Part shown: positions 1 to 8,233 of the stretch, piece after piece
Position numbering within the stretch: position 1 is the first letter of the stretch
Layout of the letters: every line of letters begins with the position of its first letter
From: Trebonia sp963771985
Lineage (GTDB): Bacteria > Actinomycetota > Actinomycetes > Streptosporangiales > Streptosporangiaceae
Assembly: GCA_963771985.1 (NCBI GenBank)
Contig: CAVYVO010000014.1
Location: forward strand, 434,001 to 498,000
Length of the DNA: 64,000 nt
Direction: 5' to 3'
Program-made: the position numbers and the translations under genes
Notes under the pieces: model-generated
What the model was told of the DNA's origin: nothing
Database searches by the model: none
What the model saw: only the letters and a program-made list of their open reading frames with translations

Positions 1-1278
1 CGTCCAGTATTTGCGCCCTGCCACCAGAAGCTCCTCCGCCGGGAACTTCGTGATGACCTCGCAGCCGTCGGCGGTGACGACAAGTTCCTCTTCGATCCTG
101 GCGGCGGACCAGCCGTCGCTGGCCGGCCAGTAGGTCTCCAGGGCGAAGACCATGCCTTCTTGGAGCGGCTCGGGGTGGTCGAGGGACACGAGCCGGCTGA
201 AGATCGGCTTCTCCCAGATGGAGAGCCCGACCCCGTGTCCGTACTGCAGGCCGAAGGCGGCTGTCTCATCGGCGAAGCCGAACTCACCCGCCCGGGGCCA
301 GAGCGAGACGATGTCGGCCGTTGTCGCGCCCGGCTTCACCAGGGCGATCGCCTGGTCCATGTACTCACGGCAGCGCACGTACGCGTCTCGCTGCGCCGTG
401 GACGCGCTGCCGACGGCGAACGTCCGGTAGTAGCAGGTCCGGTACCCGCAGTAGCTGTGCAGGATGTCGAAGAACGCCGGGTCCCCCGGGCGGATGAGCC
501 GGTCGGAGTACACGTGCGGGTGCGGCGAGCAGCGCTCGCCCGAGATGGCGTTCACGCCCTCCACGTACTCGCTGCCCAGGTCGTAGAGGACCTTGCTGAC
601 CAGCCCGACGCACTCGTTCTCCCGCACTCCTGGCCGGAGGAACTCATACAGCTCGTCGTACGCCGCGTTGACCATCGCGCACGCCTGGGACAGCAGGGTG
701 ATCTCGTCGCGGGTCTTGATACGCCGCGCCTCCATGAACACCTGCTGACCGTCCGTGACCGTGATCCCGGCGGCCGACAGCGCGGCCAGCACTGGCATCT
801 CCGCCACGTCGATCCCCAGCGGCTCCCCGGCCAGGCCGCAGGTACGCAGGACCGCCACGACCTTGGCCGCCACGTCCTCGGCGATCCCGGCGGCCGGGTG
901 AAAGGCGCCGCGCAAAGTGGAGATACCAGCCCGGGCACCTGTCCGTGCCGCGCCTTCGGGTGTCGGCGGGCCGTCGGTGTAGTCCAGCCAGGGGTCGTAG
1001 ATCTGATGGTGCCGCGCCGCCGATCCGAAATCCCAGACGACGGGCTTGCCGCCGCGCGGGAGCAGGGCGAAGCGGATGAGCTTGTCCACTGCCCACGTGC
1101 CGATGTGAGTCGACGTCATGTATCGGATGTTCGCGAAGTCGAAGCTGAGGAGCGCGCCCAGGTCGGACCGCTCGAGTTCCGCGTTCAGCCTGGCCAGCCG
1201 CTCCTCGCGGAGCCGGCTCATGTCGACCCGGTTCTCCCAGTCAACAGCGTTCGGGCCGAAGGTCTGGGAGATCGTCAC
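1..1278 (-). CDS. M24-family (creatinase / Xaa-Pro peptidase-like) protein, C-terminus beyond window
   Basis: A continuous reading frame of 426 codons runs from a GTG at 1278 off the left edge; AAGGG lies about 8 nt upstream of the GTG. The C-terminal half has the pita-bread fold signature of M24 metallopeptidases: FFDILHSY with the first metal Asp, GHGVGL with the metal His, and EGMVFALE and RIEEELVV with the two metal Glu. The second metal Asp is replaced: the Asp of the usual sD-x-tRT motif is Cys here (YRTCYYRTF). The family hydrolyses X-Pro bonds or related C-N bonds. With this change the substrate is uncertain and a standard dinuclear site is doubtful. It lies 90 bp downstream of the fused AroK-AroB gene, matching the usual actinobacterial place of a pepQ-like gene after the aro genes. 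Confidence 0.85.
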   Translation of the reverse strand, partial: MTISQTFGPNAVDWENRVDMSRLREERLARLNAELERSDLGALLSFDFANIRYMTSTHIGTWAVDKLIRFALLPRGGKPVVWDFGSAARHHQIYDPWLDYTDGPPTPEGAARTGARAGISTLRGAFHPAAGIAEDVAAKVVAVLRTCGLAGEPLGIDVAEMPVLAALSAAGITVTDGQQVFMEARRIKTRDEITLLSQACAMVNAAYDELYEFLRPGVRENECVGLVSKVLYDLGSEYVEGVNAISGERCSPHPHVYSDRLIRPGDPAFFDILHSYCGYRTCYYRTFAVGSASTAQRDAYVRCREYMDQAIALVKPGATTADIVSLWPRAGEFGFADETAAFGLQYGHGVGLSIWEKPIFSRLVSLDHPEPLQEGMVFALETYWPASDGWSAARIEEELVVTADGCEVITKFPAEELLVAGRKYWT

Positions 1279-1368
1279 CGGTATGGCCCTTCGTTCCTCG
1301 CCAGCATTCCAGGGCGCTCCTTCGCAGTGGGTTCCCGGGAGACCATCCGTAGTATCCCGCGGGCCCGC

Positions 1369-2946
1369 TCAAGCCGCCAGGTCGGCCAGGACCTCGGCGA
1401 GGGTCCGCTCATCGGCGGGCACGCCGGCCTCCGGGCGGCCCAGGCCGTTCAGCACGACGAACCGGGTGCTCCCCCGGTACTTCTTGTCCCGCAGCCAGGC
1501 GGTTCGCAGCTCGTCGAGGCCGAACCTGCCCGCTACCGGCAGCCCGAGGGCGGCGAGCAGTTCCCTGTGCAGGCCCACCAGGTCGTCGGTGATCCGGTCC
1601 TGCCGCCGGGCCAGGTAGGCCGCGGCCATCATGCCGATCGCCACCGCCTCGCCGTCGTCGGCCATGTCCGGGCCGCTGACCTGCTCGATCGCGTGGCCGA
1701 ACGTGTGCCCGTAATTCAGGTACAGCCGGTCACCCTGCTCACGCTCGTCACCGCTGACGATGTCCGCCTTCACCTGGACGCTCTTGGCGACCACCTCGGC
1801 GAGCACCGCGACATCGGCGGCACGCAGTTCGCCCGCCTTGTCGCGCAGCAGCCCGACGAGCTCGCCCCCGCTGATCAGCGCGTGCTTCACCATCTCGGCC
1901 AGCCCCGCCGAATACTCGCCAGGATGGCGGCCGGCCAGCCCGACATCGCAGATCACGGCCACCGGCTGATGCACGGTGCCGAGCAGGTTGCGGCCCTGCG
2001 GCAGGTTGAGCGACGCCTTGCCGCCGATCGCCGCGTCGGCCTGGGCGGCGAGCGTCGTGGGCACCAGCGCCAGCGGCATCCCCCGGTTGTAGGTGCTCGC
2101 CACGAATCCCGCGATGTCGCAGGCGGCCTCGCCGCCCACCCCGATGATCAGGTCGTCCCTGTGCACGGCGAGATCCGCCAGCTCACTGCTTACCTCGGCG
2201 ACAGTGGCGAGGTTCTTGGCCCGCTGGCTGTCGGGCACCTCGAGCACGCGCGGCTCAAGCCCCGAGCCGCCGAGGGCGAGCGCGAGCGCCGCCGCGGTGC
2301 CGGCGTCCCGCCCGGCCGCCAGCACGACCGCCGTCCTGGCGTACGGGAGCGAGGGCAGCAGCCGCCCCGCCTCGGCGAGCAGGCCGGTCCCGACGTGCAC
2401 GTTGTAGGTGCCCCCCGTGCACGAGACCAGGACGGTCGACGTGCCGGGCGGGACGGCGGGAACCGCCACGAGCCGGGAAATGACCTCCTGGCAGACCGCC
2501 TCGGCCCGCCGCCCGTCGGTGGCCACGGTCAGGGTCGCCACCTGCTCGTAGGTGGCGAGGCGCCGGGCGTACAGCTCGTCGACGCCCGGCCTGGCGAGCA
2601 GCGGGCGGTAGGTGTCGCCCGCCACCCGGAGCATCGACTCGGCGAACCCCACGCTCAGGTAGACCACCTGGGCGGCCTTCAGCAGGTCACGGGTGTCCTG
2701 ACGGTCCGCGGCGCCGCCGCCGAGCGCGAGCACCGCCGCCGGGCCGTCGAGCAGGCTCGCCACCACGTCGTGTTCCAGGTCACGGAACGCGGCCTCGCCG
2801 TCTTCGGCGAAGATCTCCCGAACCGAGCGCCTGGCCCGCTGCTCGATGACCGGGTCGCTGTCCACGAACGGCAGGCCGAGCCGGTCGGCGAGCATCCGGC
2901 CCACCGTGGTCTTGCCCGCGCCCATGAACCCGACGACGACGATCAC
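1369..2946 (-). CDS. Fused shikimate kinase / 3-dehydroquinate synthase-like protein (second AroK-AroB)
   Basis: Protein of 525 residues. GTG at 2946 overlaps the aroQ stop as GTGA. Residues about 1-165 are a shikimate kinase: Walker A GFMGAGKTT, VDSD, FRDLE, GGGAA and RPLL are intact. Residues about 175-525 resemble dehydroquinate synthase, with VPTTLAAQ, IGGKASLN, GLAEMVKHA and NYGHTFGHA. Two key places differ from active AroB. The zinc-ligand His of HGxAVAIGM is Asp (DDGEAVAIGM), and the NAD-loop GGGV is GGEA. The operon also encodes separate AroB and AroK, so this is a paralogue. It may have a moonlighting or altered sugar-phosphate-cyclase role, or supply mainly the kinase. The assignment to both families is firm; activity of the second domain is unproven. 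Confidence 0.9.
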   Translation of the reverse strand: MIVVVGFMGAGKTTVGRMLADRLGLPFVDSDPVIEQRARRSVREIFAEDGEAAFRDLEHDVVASLLDGPAAVLALGGGAADRQDTRDLLKAAQVVYLSVGFAESMLRVAGDTYRPLLARPGVDELYARRLATYEQVATLTVATDGRRAEAVCQEVISRLVAVPAVPPGTSTVLVSCTGGTYNVHVGTGLLAEAGRLLPSLPYARTAVVLAAGRDAGTAAALALALGGSGLEPRVLEVPDSQRAKNLATVAEVSSELADLAVHRDDLIIGVGGEAACDIAGFVASTYNRGMPLALVPTTLAAQADAAIGGKASLNLPQGRNLLGTVHQPVAVICDVGLAGRHPGEYSAGLAEMVKHALISGGELVGLLRDKAGELRAADVAVLAEVVAKSVQVKADIVSGDEREQGDRLYLNYGHTFGHAIEQVSGPDMADDGEAVAIGMMAAAYLARRQDRITDDLVGLHRELLAALGLPVAGRFGLDELRTAWLRDKKYRGSTRFVVLNGLGRPEAGVPADERTLAEVLADLAA

Positions 2947-3398
2947 GGGTGCTCCAGGAGACCGGCGACCGCGCGCAGCGCCAGCGCGTAGGACTGGAAG
3001 CCGAAGCCGGCGATGATCCCGTCCGCGACCGGCGTGATCACCGAGTGCGCGCGGAACGGCTCGGCCCCCGCTCGCGCGGCGATGTTGGAGATGTGCACCT
3101 CGACCAGCGGTGCGGTGCGCATCTTGAGCGCGTCCATCAGCGCGTAGGAGTAGTGCGTGAGCGCGCCCGCGTTCAGCACCACGGCAAGGCGCGCGTCGGC
3201 CGCCTCGTGCACCCAGCCGATCAGCTCGCCCTCGTGATCGGTCTGGCGCACCGCCACGTCGAGGCCGAGCTCCTTGCCCGCCGACTCGCACAGCGCGACG
3301 AGATCGGCGTACGTCGCCGTGCCGTACACGGACGGCTCGCGCTTGCCGAGCCGGCCTAGGTTCGGCCCGTTGAGCACGAGCACCGCGCGCCCGCTCAC
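2943..3398 (-). CDS. aroQ: 3-dehydroquinate dehydratase, type II
   Basis: 151 residues, the normal length for type II dehydroquinase, which forms a dodecamer and converts 3-dehydroquinate to 3-dehydroshikimate by anti elimination. The N-terminal LNGPNLGRLG-REP motif carries the active-site Arg, and the Tyr of SVYG follows. NAGALTHYS and the catalytic His of EVHISN are present. The start is GTG at 3398, overlapping the aroB stop by GTGA, and the stop overlaps the fused AroK-AroB start, so the gene is translationally coupled on both sides. Confidence 0.96.
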   Translation of the reverse strand: MSGRAVLVLNGPNLGRLGKREPSVYGTATYADLVALCESAGKELGLDVAVRQTDHEGELIGWVHEAADARLAVVLNAGALTHYSYALMDALKMRTAPLVEVHISNIAARAGAEPFRAHSVITPVADGIIAGFGFQSYALALRAVAGLLEHP

Positions 3399-4471
3399 GC
3401 CGACACCGCCTCGTACGCCTCGTTGAGCAGCGGCTCCGGCGGGCTGTCCAGGATGACCGGGTTGCCCACGCCGTCCAGGATTACCATCCGCAGCCGCGCG
3501 CCGCGCGACTTCTTGTCCAGGCTCATCGTCTCGCGCAGCCCCGGCCAGGAGGCGCGGGCGTACGACACGGGCAGACCCACCGACGTGAGCATCTCCCGGT
3601 GCAGGGCCACGTCATCCGGCGACAGGCGGCCGGCCAGCCGGGCCACTTCCGCGGCGAACACCATCCCGATCGCCACCGCGTCGCCGTGCCGGAAGCGGTA
3701 GCCCTCGAGCCGCTCGATCGCGTGGCCCAGCGTGTGCCCGTAGTTCAGCATCTCCCTGGGCCCCGCCTCGCGCAGGTCGGCGGAGACGACGGCGGCCTTC
3801 ACCCTGATGGCGCGCTCGACGAGCTCGTGGGTGTGCGGCCCGTACGGCTCGCCCGCGGCGGCGGGGTCGTCCGCCACCAGCCGCAGGATCTCGCCGTCGG
3901 CGATGAAACCGGCCTTGATCACCTCGGCGAGGCCGGCCACGTAATCCGGCCGCGGCAGTGTCGCCAGCGTCGCCAGGTCGGCGAGCACCCCGGCCGGCGG
4001 ATGGAACGCCCCGACCAGGTTCTTGCCCTCGGGGATGTCGATGGCGGTCTTCCCGCCGACCGCGGCGTCGACCATCCCGAGCAGCGTCGTCGGGACGAGC
4101 ACGACCGGCACGCCGCGCAGCCATGTGGCGGCCGCGAACCCGGCCAGGTCGGTCGCCGCTCCCCCGCCGACCCCCACTACGCAGTCCGAGCGCGTCACCC
4201 GGGCCTGCGCCAGCCACGACCATAGCCGTGCCGCGACCGCGACGTCCTTGGCGGCTTCCCCATCGGGGATCTCCGTGACGGCTACCGAAAGACCGGCGTC
4301 GGCCAGCACCCGGCAGGCGGGCCGGGCGATCGCGCCGAGCCCGGCGGGGTGGATGACCGCGACGGTCTGCGCCCGCTTGCCAACCAGGTCAGGCAGCACG
4401 CCGAGCACTCCGGTGCCGACGACGACCTCGTACGGCTGCTCGCCGCCGACCTGGATGCGGGTCTCGGTCAT
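3395..4471 (-). CDS. aroB: 3-dehydroquinate synthase
   Basis: 358 residues. NAD- and zinc-dependent cyclisation of DAHP to 3-dehydroquinate, the second step of the shikimate pathway. All expected motifs are visible: GVGGGAATDLAGF, VPTTLLGMVDAAVGGKT, GKNLVGAFH, GLAEVIKAG (zinc Glu), NYGHTLGHA (zinc His) and RHGDAVAIGM (second zinc His). In contrast to the downstream fused paralogue the metal site is complete, so this is the likely working enzyme. ATG at 4471 overlaps the aroK stop as ATGA. Confidence 0.97.
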   Translation of the reverse strand: MTETRIQVGGEQPYEVVVGTGVLGVLPDLVGKRAQTVAVIHPAGLGAIARPACRVLADAGLSVAVTEIPDGEAAKDVAVAARLWSWLAQARVTRSDCVVGVGGGAATDLAGFAAATWLRGVPVVLVPTTLLGMVDAAVGGKTAIDIPEGKNLVGAFHPPAGVLADLATLATLPRPDYVAGLAEVIKAGFIADGEILRLVADDPAAAGEPYGPHTHELVERAIRVKAAVVSADLREAGPREMLNYGHTLGHAIERLEGYRFRHGDAVAIGMVFAAEVARLAGRLSPDDVALHREMLTSVGLPVSYARASWPGLRETMSLDKKSRGARLRMVILDGVGNPVILDSPPEPLLNEAYEAVSA

Positions 4472-4977
4472 GAGGCGAGCCGCTTGGCGAGGTCGGCCAC
4501 CACCTCCTCGGGCGCCGTGTCGTCGGCCGGGACGGTGATCGAGGCGAGTTCGGCGTAGACGGGGCGGCGCTCTTCCAGCATGGCGCGGAGCCTGCCGCGC
4601 GGGTTGCCCGGGACGACGACGCGCGGCCTGTCCATGCCGGTGCGCTTGGCGACCGTCGCGAACCCGGCCTCCAGGTAGACGATCACGTGTCCGGCCAGCA
4701 TCCGGCGCACGTCCGGGTCGAGCACCGCGCCGCTGCCGAGCGCGAGCACGCCGCCGTCGGCGGCAACCGCGTCCAGCCCGCGCGCGACTGCGCCCCGCTC
4801 GAGCTCGCGGAAGACCTGCTCGCCGTCCTCGACGAAGATGTCCCCCACCGGCTTGCCGACCGCGGCCGCCACGAGGTCGTCGGTGTCGGCGAACGGCACG
4901 CCGAGTTCGGTCGCGAGCAGCGCCCCCACTTCACTCTTGCCGGCGCCCGGCGGCCCGATGAGCACGACGGCGCTCAC
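4468..4977 (-). CDS. aroK: Shikimate kinase
   Basis: 169 residues. Phosphorylates shikimate at the 3-hydroxyl with ATP. The P-loop GPPGAGKSEVG, the TDD motif, FRELE (substrate Arg) and the adenine-side RGRL segment are in place. The shikimate-binding GGG motif reads LALGSGAV, with Ser for the middle Gly, whereas the fused AroK domain downstream keeps GGG. GTG at 4977 overlaps the aroC stop as GTGA. The gene sits between aroC and aroB in a tightly packed operon. Confidence 0.95.
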   Translation of the reverse strand: MSAVVLIGPPGAGKSEVGALLATELGVPFADTDDLVAAAVGKPVGDIFVEDGEQVFRELERGAVARGLDAVAADGGVLALGSGAVLDPDVRRMLAGHVIVYLEAGFATVAKRTGMDRPRVVVPGNPRGRLRAMLEERRPVYAELASITVPADDTAPEEVVADLAKRLAS

Positions 4978-6152
4978 GAGATCACCATCGACTTCAGGTA
5001 ACCCTCCGCGTTCCGCCGCAGTTCCTCCACCGAGTCGCCGCCGAACTTCTCCGTGACCGCCTCGGCCAGCACCAGCGCGACCATCGCTTCCGCGACCACG
5101 CCCGCCGCGGGCACCGCGGTGACGTCGCTGCGCTGGTTGATCGCCTTGGCGGGCTCGCCCGTCGCCACGTCCACCGTGTCCAGCGCGCGCGGCACCGTCG
5201 AGATCGGCTTCATCGCGGCCCGCACCCGCAGCACCTCGCCGGTGGACATGCCGCCCTCGATGCCGCCGGCGCGGTTTGTGCGCCGGCGGACCCCGGAGGG
5301 AGACATCTCGATCTCGTCATGCGCGCCCGAGCCGCGCCGTCCCGACGTGACGAACCCGTCGCCGAACTCCACGCCCTTGATCGCCTGCACTGACACCAGC
5401 GCCCCGGCGAGCCGGGCGTCAAGCCGCCGGTCCCACTGGGTGAAGCTGCCGAGCCCCGGCGGCAGCCCGTACGCCAGGACCTCCACCACGCCGCCGAGCG
5501 TGTCGCCGTCCTTGCGGGCGGCGTCGACCTCGGCGACCATCGCGGCGCTCGCCGCGGTATCGAAACAGCGCACCGGGTCTTCGTCGATCCGCGCGAGGTC
5601 CTCGGGAGCCGGCGCGGCCGCGTCCGGCGCGGTGACCGAGCCGAGCGCCACCACGTGGCTGAGTATCCGCACGCCGAGCGCCTGCTCGAGGAGCCGCCGC
5701 GCCACCTCGCCGAGCGCGACCCGCGCCGCGGTTTCCCGCGCGCTCGCGCGCTCGAGGACAGGCCGGGCGTCGGGGTGCCCGAACTTCTGCATGCCGGCGA
5801 GGTCGGCGTGGCCGGGCCTGGGCCTGGTCAGCGGGGCGTTGCGCGCCTGCACGTCGAGTTCGGCCACGGGCACGGGGTCCGGGGACATGACCGTCTCCCA
5901 CTTCGGCCACTCCGTGTTGCCCACCCGGATCGCGACCGGGCCGCCCAGGCTGACGCCGTGCCGCACGCCGCCGGTGAGCTCCACCTCGTCCTGCTCGAAC
6001 TTCATCCGCGCGCCACGGCCGTACCCGGCCCGCCGCCGCGCTAGCGCCGCCGCCACATCACCGCTGGTGATCCGCACCCCTGCGGGGACGCCGTCACAGA
6101 TCGCCACGAGCGCCCGCCCGTGCGACTCGCCCGCGGTCAGCCACCGAAACAT
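4974..6152 (-). CDS. aroC: Chorismate synthase
   Basis: 392 residues from the ATG at 6152. Converts EPSP to chorismate using reduced FMN; tetrameric cytoplasmic enzyme. The family start M-x-RWLTAGESHG is seen with ATG at 6152, and AGGGTG lies at Shine-Dalgarno distance. An in-frame GTG at 6161 would add three residues but falls inside that ribosome-binding site, so the ATG is preferred. RRRAGYGRG, TRPRPGHADLAG, SARETAARVA and the C-terminal QRSDVTAVPA are canonical. First gene of the aro operon; its promoter must lie in the 0.65-kb spacer upstream. Confidence 0.96.
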   Translation of the reverse strand: MFRWLTAGESHGRALVAICDGVPAGVRITSGDVAAALARRRAGYGRGARMKFEQDEVELTGGVRHGVSLGGPVAIRVGNTEWPKWETVMSPDPVPVAELDVQARNAPLTRPRPGHADLAGMQKFGHPDARPVLERASARETAARVALGEVARRLLEQALGVRILSHVVALGSVTAPDAAAPAPEDLARIDEDPVRCFDTAASAAMVAEVDAARKDGDTLGGVVEVLAYGLPPGLGSFTQWDRRLDARLAGALVSVQAIKGVEFGDGFVTSGRRGSGAHDEIEMSPSGVRRRTNRAGGIEGGMSTGEVLRVRAAMKPISTVPRALDTVDVATGEPAKAINQRSDVTAVPAAGVVAEAMVALVLAEAVTEKFGGDSVEELRRNAEGYLKSMVIS

Positions 6153-6268
6153 GCTGTTCACCCTACAGTCAGCTCAGGAAAGCACTGGGAAAGGTGCCGG
6201 TCCGCCCCGGCATCCCCTCCTGATTATCCCGAACGTACGCGTGGCTCCGCCCCCTCCCGTCCACGGCT

Positions 6269-6294
6269 GCCGACTGCGCAATCGACCCACTCTA
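6269..6294. repeat. Nested-palindrome repeat family, half unit (site A)
   Basis: The sequence reads GCCGACTGCGCAATCG followed by ACCCACTCTA. It matches one arm of the elements at 13258-13312, 19731-19784 and 36371-36421, including the ACCCACTCT extension outside the inner palindrome. Confidence 0.75.
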
Positions 6295-6456
6295 GGCAAC
6301 ACACCGGAACAAGCTGAGCTGGTGTCGCGCGAGGCTGCCCGTTCCACCCCCTTATCTCCCGTTACGGGAAGTCCCCGCTCCCCGCCGCCATGCCCCCGCG
6401 GCACGCTCAGCAGACGGCACGCGCGTGCCATGAACGGCCCTCCGGGCAGGCTCACG

Positions 6457-6510
6457 CATCATGGCGGATCGAAAGGCACCCTCTGGTGTGCCCTTCGATC
6501 CACCATGATG
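6457..6510. repeat. Long imperfect inverted repeat (hairpin)
   Basis: Arms CATCATGG-C-GGATCGAA-A-GGCAC and GTGCC-C-TTCGATCC-A-CCATGATG pair over 21 bp with two mismatches around a short loop. No T-run follows on either strand, so a simple intrinsic terminator is not obvious. Confidence 0.8.
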
Positions 6511-6725
6511 GCGGACGGACAGCCGCTGCCCGGTCTGCCCCCGGTTTGCCCCCGGCGGGCGCTGCGCCGCGCGCGGGGAACTGGCCGGCCGTGCCGCGCC
6601 CTGCGCGCGGAAGCCGCATCCCGGACATCGCTGCACGGCGGCTGGCCGCGAAGGGCGAGTAAAGCACATCACGGCCCAGGGACACGCCGAACAATCACCT
6701 TGCTCCGGAACGTTGCCCTTGCGGG

Positions 6726-6743
6726 GCCGATTGCGCAATCGGC
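6726..6743. repeat. Nested-palindrome repeat family, perfect inner palindrome (site B)
   Basis: GCCGATTGCGCAATCGGC is a perfect 18-bp palindrome. It equals the inner unit of the composite elements at 13258, 19731 and 36371. Confidence 0.8.
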
Positions 6744-6807
6744 ATATGGCCCTAGGGGCGGGGGCCGGAGCGGGGCCAGAAGCTGGGCTGGGCTGGGCTG
6801 GGCTGGG

Positions 6808-7563
6808 CTAGGAGAGGGCTAGCGGGGGGCGGGAGTCAGCCGCTTCCGTTCGGGATAAAAGTGCTTTTATCTCTATGCCGCGACGGAAACGGGCGCTCAG
6901 CCGGAGCGCTATCTGCCTCGCCTGGTCCATGTCTGCGGTCTTCAGGGTGACCCGGAGGTCGGCGCCGGGGCTGCCGGGGCCGAGGGTGAAGCCCGGGGTG
7001 ACCGCCGCTACTTCGGCGCGGACGTCGGGGTCCACGTGCGGCAGGGGCGGCGGCTCGCCGTTCGCGAGGGCCCGCAGCCGCGCACCCTCGACCACCATCG
7101 GCACGGGGCCGGCCACGTCGATCACCACCGCGTCGGCCTCGGCGACGGCGGCCGCCCAGACCCGCGGCGCCGGGACCGGCACGGGGCGGGCGTCCTGCTT
7201 CCAGCGCCGGAGAGCCTGCGTCCCGGTGAACGCGATGATCGCGCGACGGCCGTCGTTGCCGATCAGGGTCGGGAGCGCCATCTCGGCTTGCTCTGCTCGC
7301 CCCCGGGGGGTTTCCCCCCCGCATTGGGGGGCTCCCCGCCCCCCAATCACCCCCCGGCCCCGGTGACCCCCCGCATGGGAGGGGTCGGCGCCTTGCTCGC
7401 CGACCTCCGCGAGGACGGCGACGACGGGGACCAGCAGCCTGGCCGCGGCGACGGCCGTCAGGGCCGCGTGCTCGCTGCCGGTGCCGTCGGCGTAGGCACC
7501 GAGCGCTCCGGTCACACGGGGGTCGGCTTCCCCTGTGTCCCCCGCGGGTCTGCTCACTCGCAC
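6808..7563 (-). CDS. SseB-family protein (actinobacterial)
   Basis: 251 residues from a GTG at 7563. The N-terminal DPRVTGALGAY, ARLLVPVVAVLAEVG, EMALPTLIGNDGR and DARPVPVPAPRV segments and VIDVAGPVPMVVEGARL are typical of the SseB-type domain found in many actinobacteria. Its biochemical role is unknown. Between VLAEVGEQGADP and EMALP the protein has about 35 extra Gly/Arg-rich residues encoded by a strongly palindromic G/C tract (7290-7347). I believe ordinary family members have only a short linker there. Upstream is a 232-bp region shared with the divergent gene at 7796. Confidence 0.82.
   Translation of the reverse strand: MRVSRPAGDTGEADPRVTGALGAYADGTGSEHAALTAVAAARLLVPVVAVLAEVGEQGADPSHAGGHRGRGVIGGRGAPQCGGETPRGRAEQAEMALPTLIGNDGRRAIIAFTGTQALRRWKQDARPVPVPAPRVWAAAVAEADAVVIDVAGPVPMVVEGARLRALANGEPPPLPHVDPDVRAEVAAVTPGFTLGPGSPGADLRVTLKTADMDQARQIALRLSARFRRGIEIKALLSRTEAADSRPPLALS
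7290..7347. repeat. GC-palindrome insertion inside the SseB-family gene
   Basis: On the plus strand GCTCTGCTCGCCC is followed by a run-rich CCCCGGGGGG / CCCCCCC palindrome. Then comes a perfect hairpin with arms ATTGGGGGGC and GCCCCCCAAT (7323-7347). The GCTCTGCT(C/G)GCCC tail and adjoining palindrome recur inside ribBA, ribE and coaBC. Confidence 0.7.
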
Positions 7564-7795
7564 ACGTGCGACCTTACCGTCGTTTCGGTAGCCAGGGAGC
7601 TATCGAATGGCTACGCAAAGTAATGAATGCTATGAAAGATGCACTTTGCCGTAGGTGCGGCCGGTCTCCACGGCAGAATCGGTTGAGCGCACATTACGGA
7701 TGTGGAAATCTCATGAGCTGCGGCGACGTAGAGGCTTTCTGACCAGACCGGGTGTGCGGACCAGAGGTATCGGCGCTAGCGGGAAGGAGCACTCC

Positions 7796-8230
7796 GTGGG
7801 TTCCGCTGTACGCGACCCGTCGCAGCCTGCACGGATACTCCCCGGCACGCCGATGCGGAAGGTGATACCGCCGCGCATGGTGGCGCCGTATATGAACGGA
7901 CAGCGCGGGGTCATCGCGGGGTACGTGCACCGGGTACGGGACGTGGCGTTGCGCAACCCGGCAGACGCGTACTACGCCCTCGGCCTAGGCTACGAGGGTT
8001 CGGACTTCAAGCCCGACATGACCGAGTTGTACTTCCTGTGCTGGCAGTCCAGGGAGATCGACGGGTACGTGCCCGTCACGGTACGCGGCCCCGTCAGCCG
8101 GGTCGAGTTCTACCTGGAGCCGATCCAGATACCCGTGGGCACGAGCTTGTGCAGGCTGGTGGACGGCGGCGAGGAGCCCGTCGCCCGGTACGACGGGCTC
8201 GCCTGGCGGTGGGCAGCGAGGGAGGGGTAA
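7796..8230 (+). CDS. Protein of unknown function, first gene of a two-gene unit
   Basis: 144 residues. The GTG at 7796 follows GGAAGGAG at ideal spacing, so the longer in-frame extension back to 7655 is rejected. I do not recognise the family. The protein has no membrane segment or signal peptide. Segments such as ARILPGTPMRKVIPP, GVIAGYVHRVRDV, YYALGLGYEGSDF and MTELYFLCWQS look like a compact alpha/beta domain. It is followed after 3 bp by the gene at 8234, so the two are probably co-transcribed and work together. Confidence 0.75.
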   Translation: MGSAVRDPSQPARILPGTPMRKVIPPRMVAPYMNGQRGVIAGYVHRVRDVALRNPADAYYALGLGYEGSDFKPDMTELYFLCWQSREIDGYVPVTVRGPVSRVEFYLEPIQIPVGTSLCRLVDGGEEPVARYDGLAWRWAAREG

Positions 8231-8233
8231 GGG

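Larger units (their letters stand above)
6153..6807. other. 655-bp non-coding spacer between aroC and the SseB-family gene
   Basis: No convincing gene on either strand. The spacer holds the aroC promoter region and the 3' end of the minus-strand SseB-family gene. It contains three palindromic elements described separately (6269-6294, 6457-6510, 6726-6743) and five tandem GGGCT pentamers near 6783-6805. Confidence 0.6.

Noticed and set aside
160..2991. A 943-residue open frame on the plus strand opposite the aro genes, and similar long plus-strand frames at 5053, 17806, 45111 and 47340.
   Set aside because: They are antisense shadows of real genes in high-GC DNA: His/Arg/Gly-rich composition, no domains, no ribosome-binding sites.
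7655..7795. N-terminal extension of the gene at 7796.
   Set aside because: A strong GGAAGGAG lies right before the GTG at 7796 and the extension is basic and non-conserved in look.
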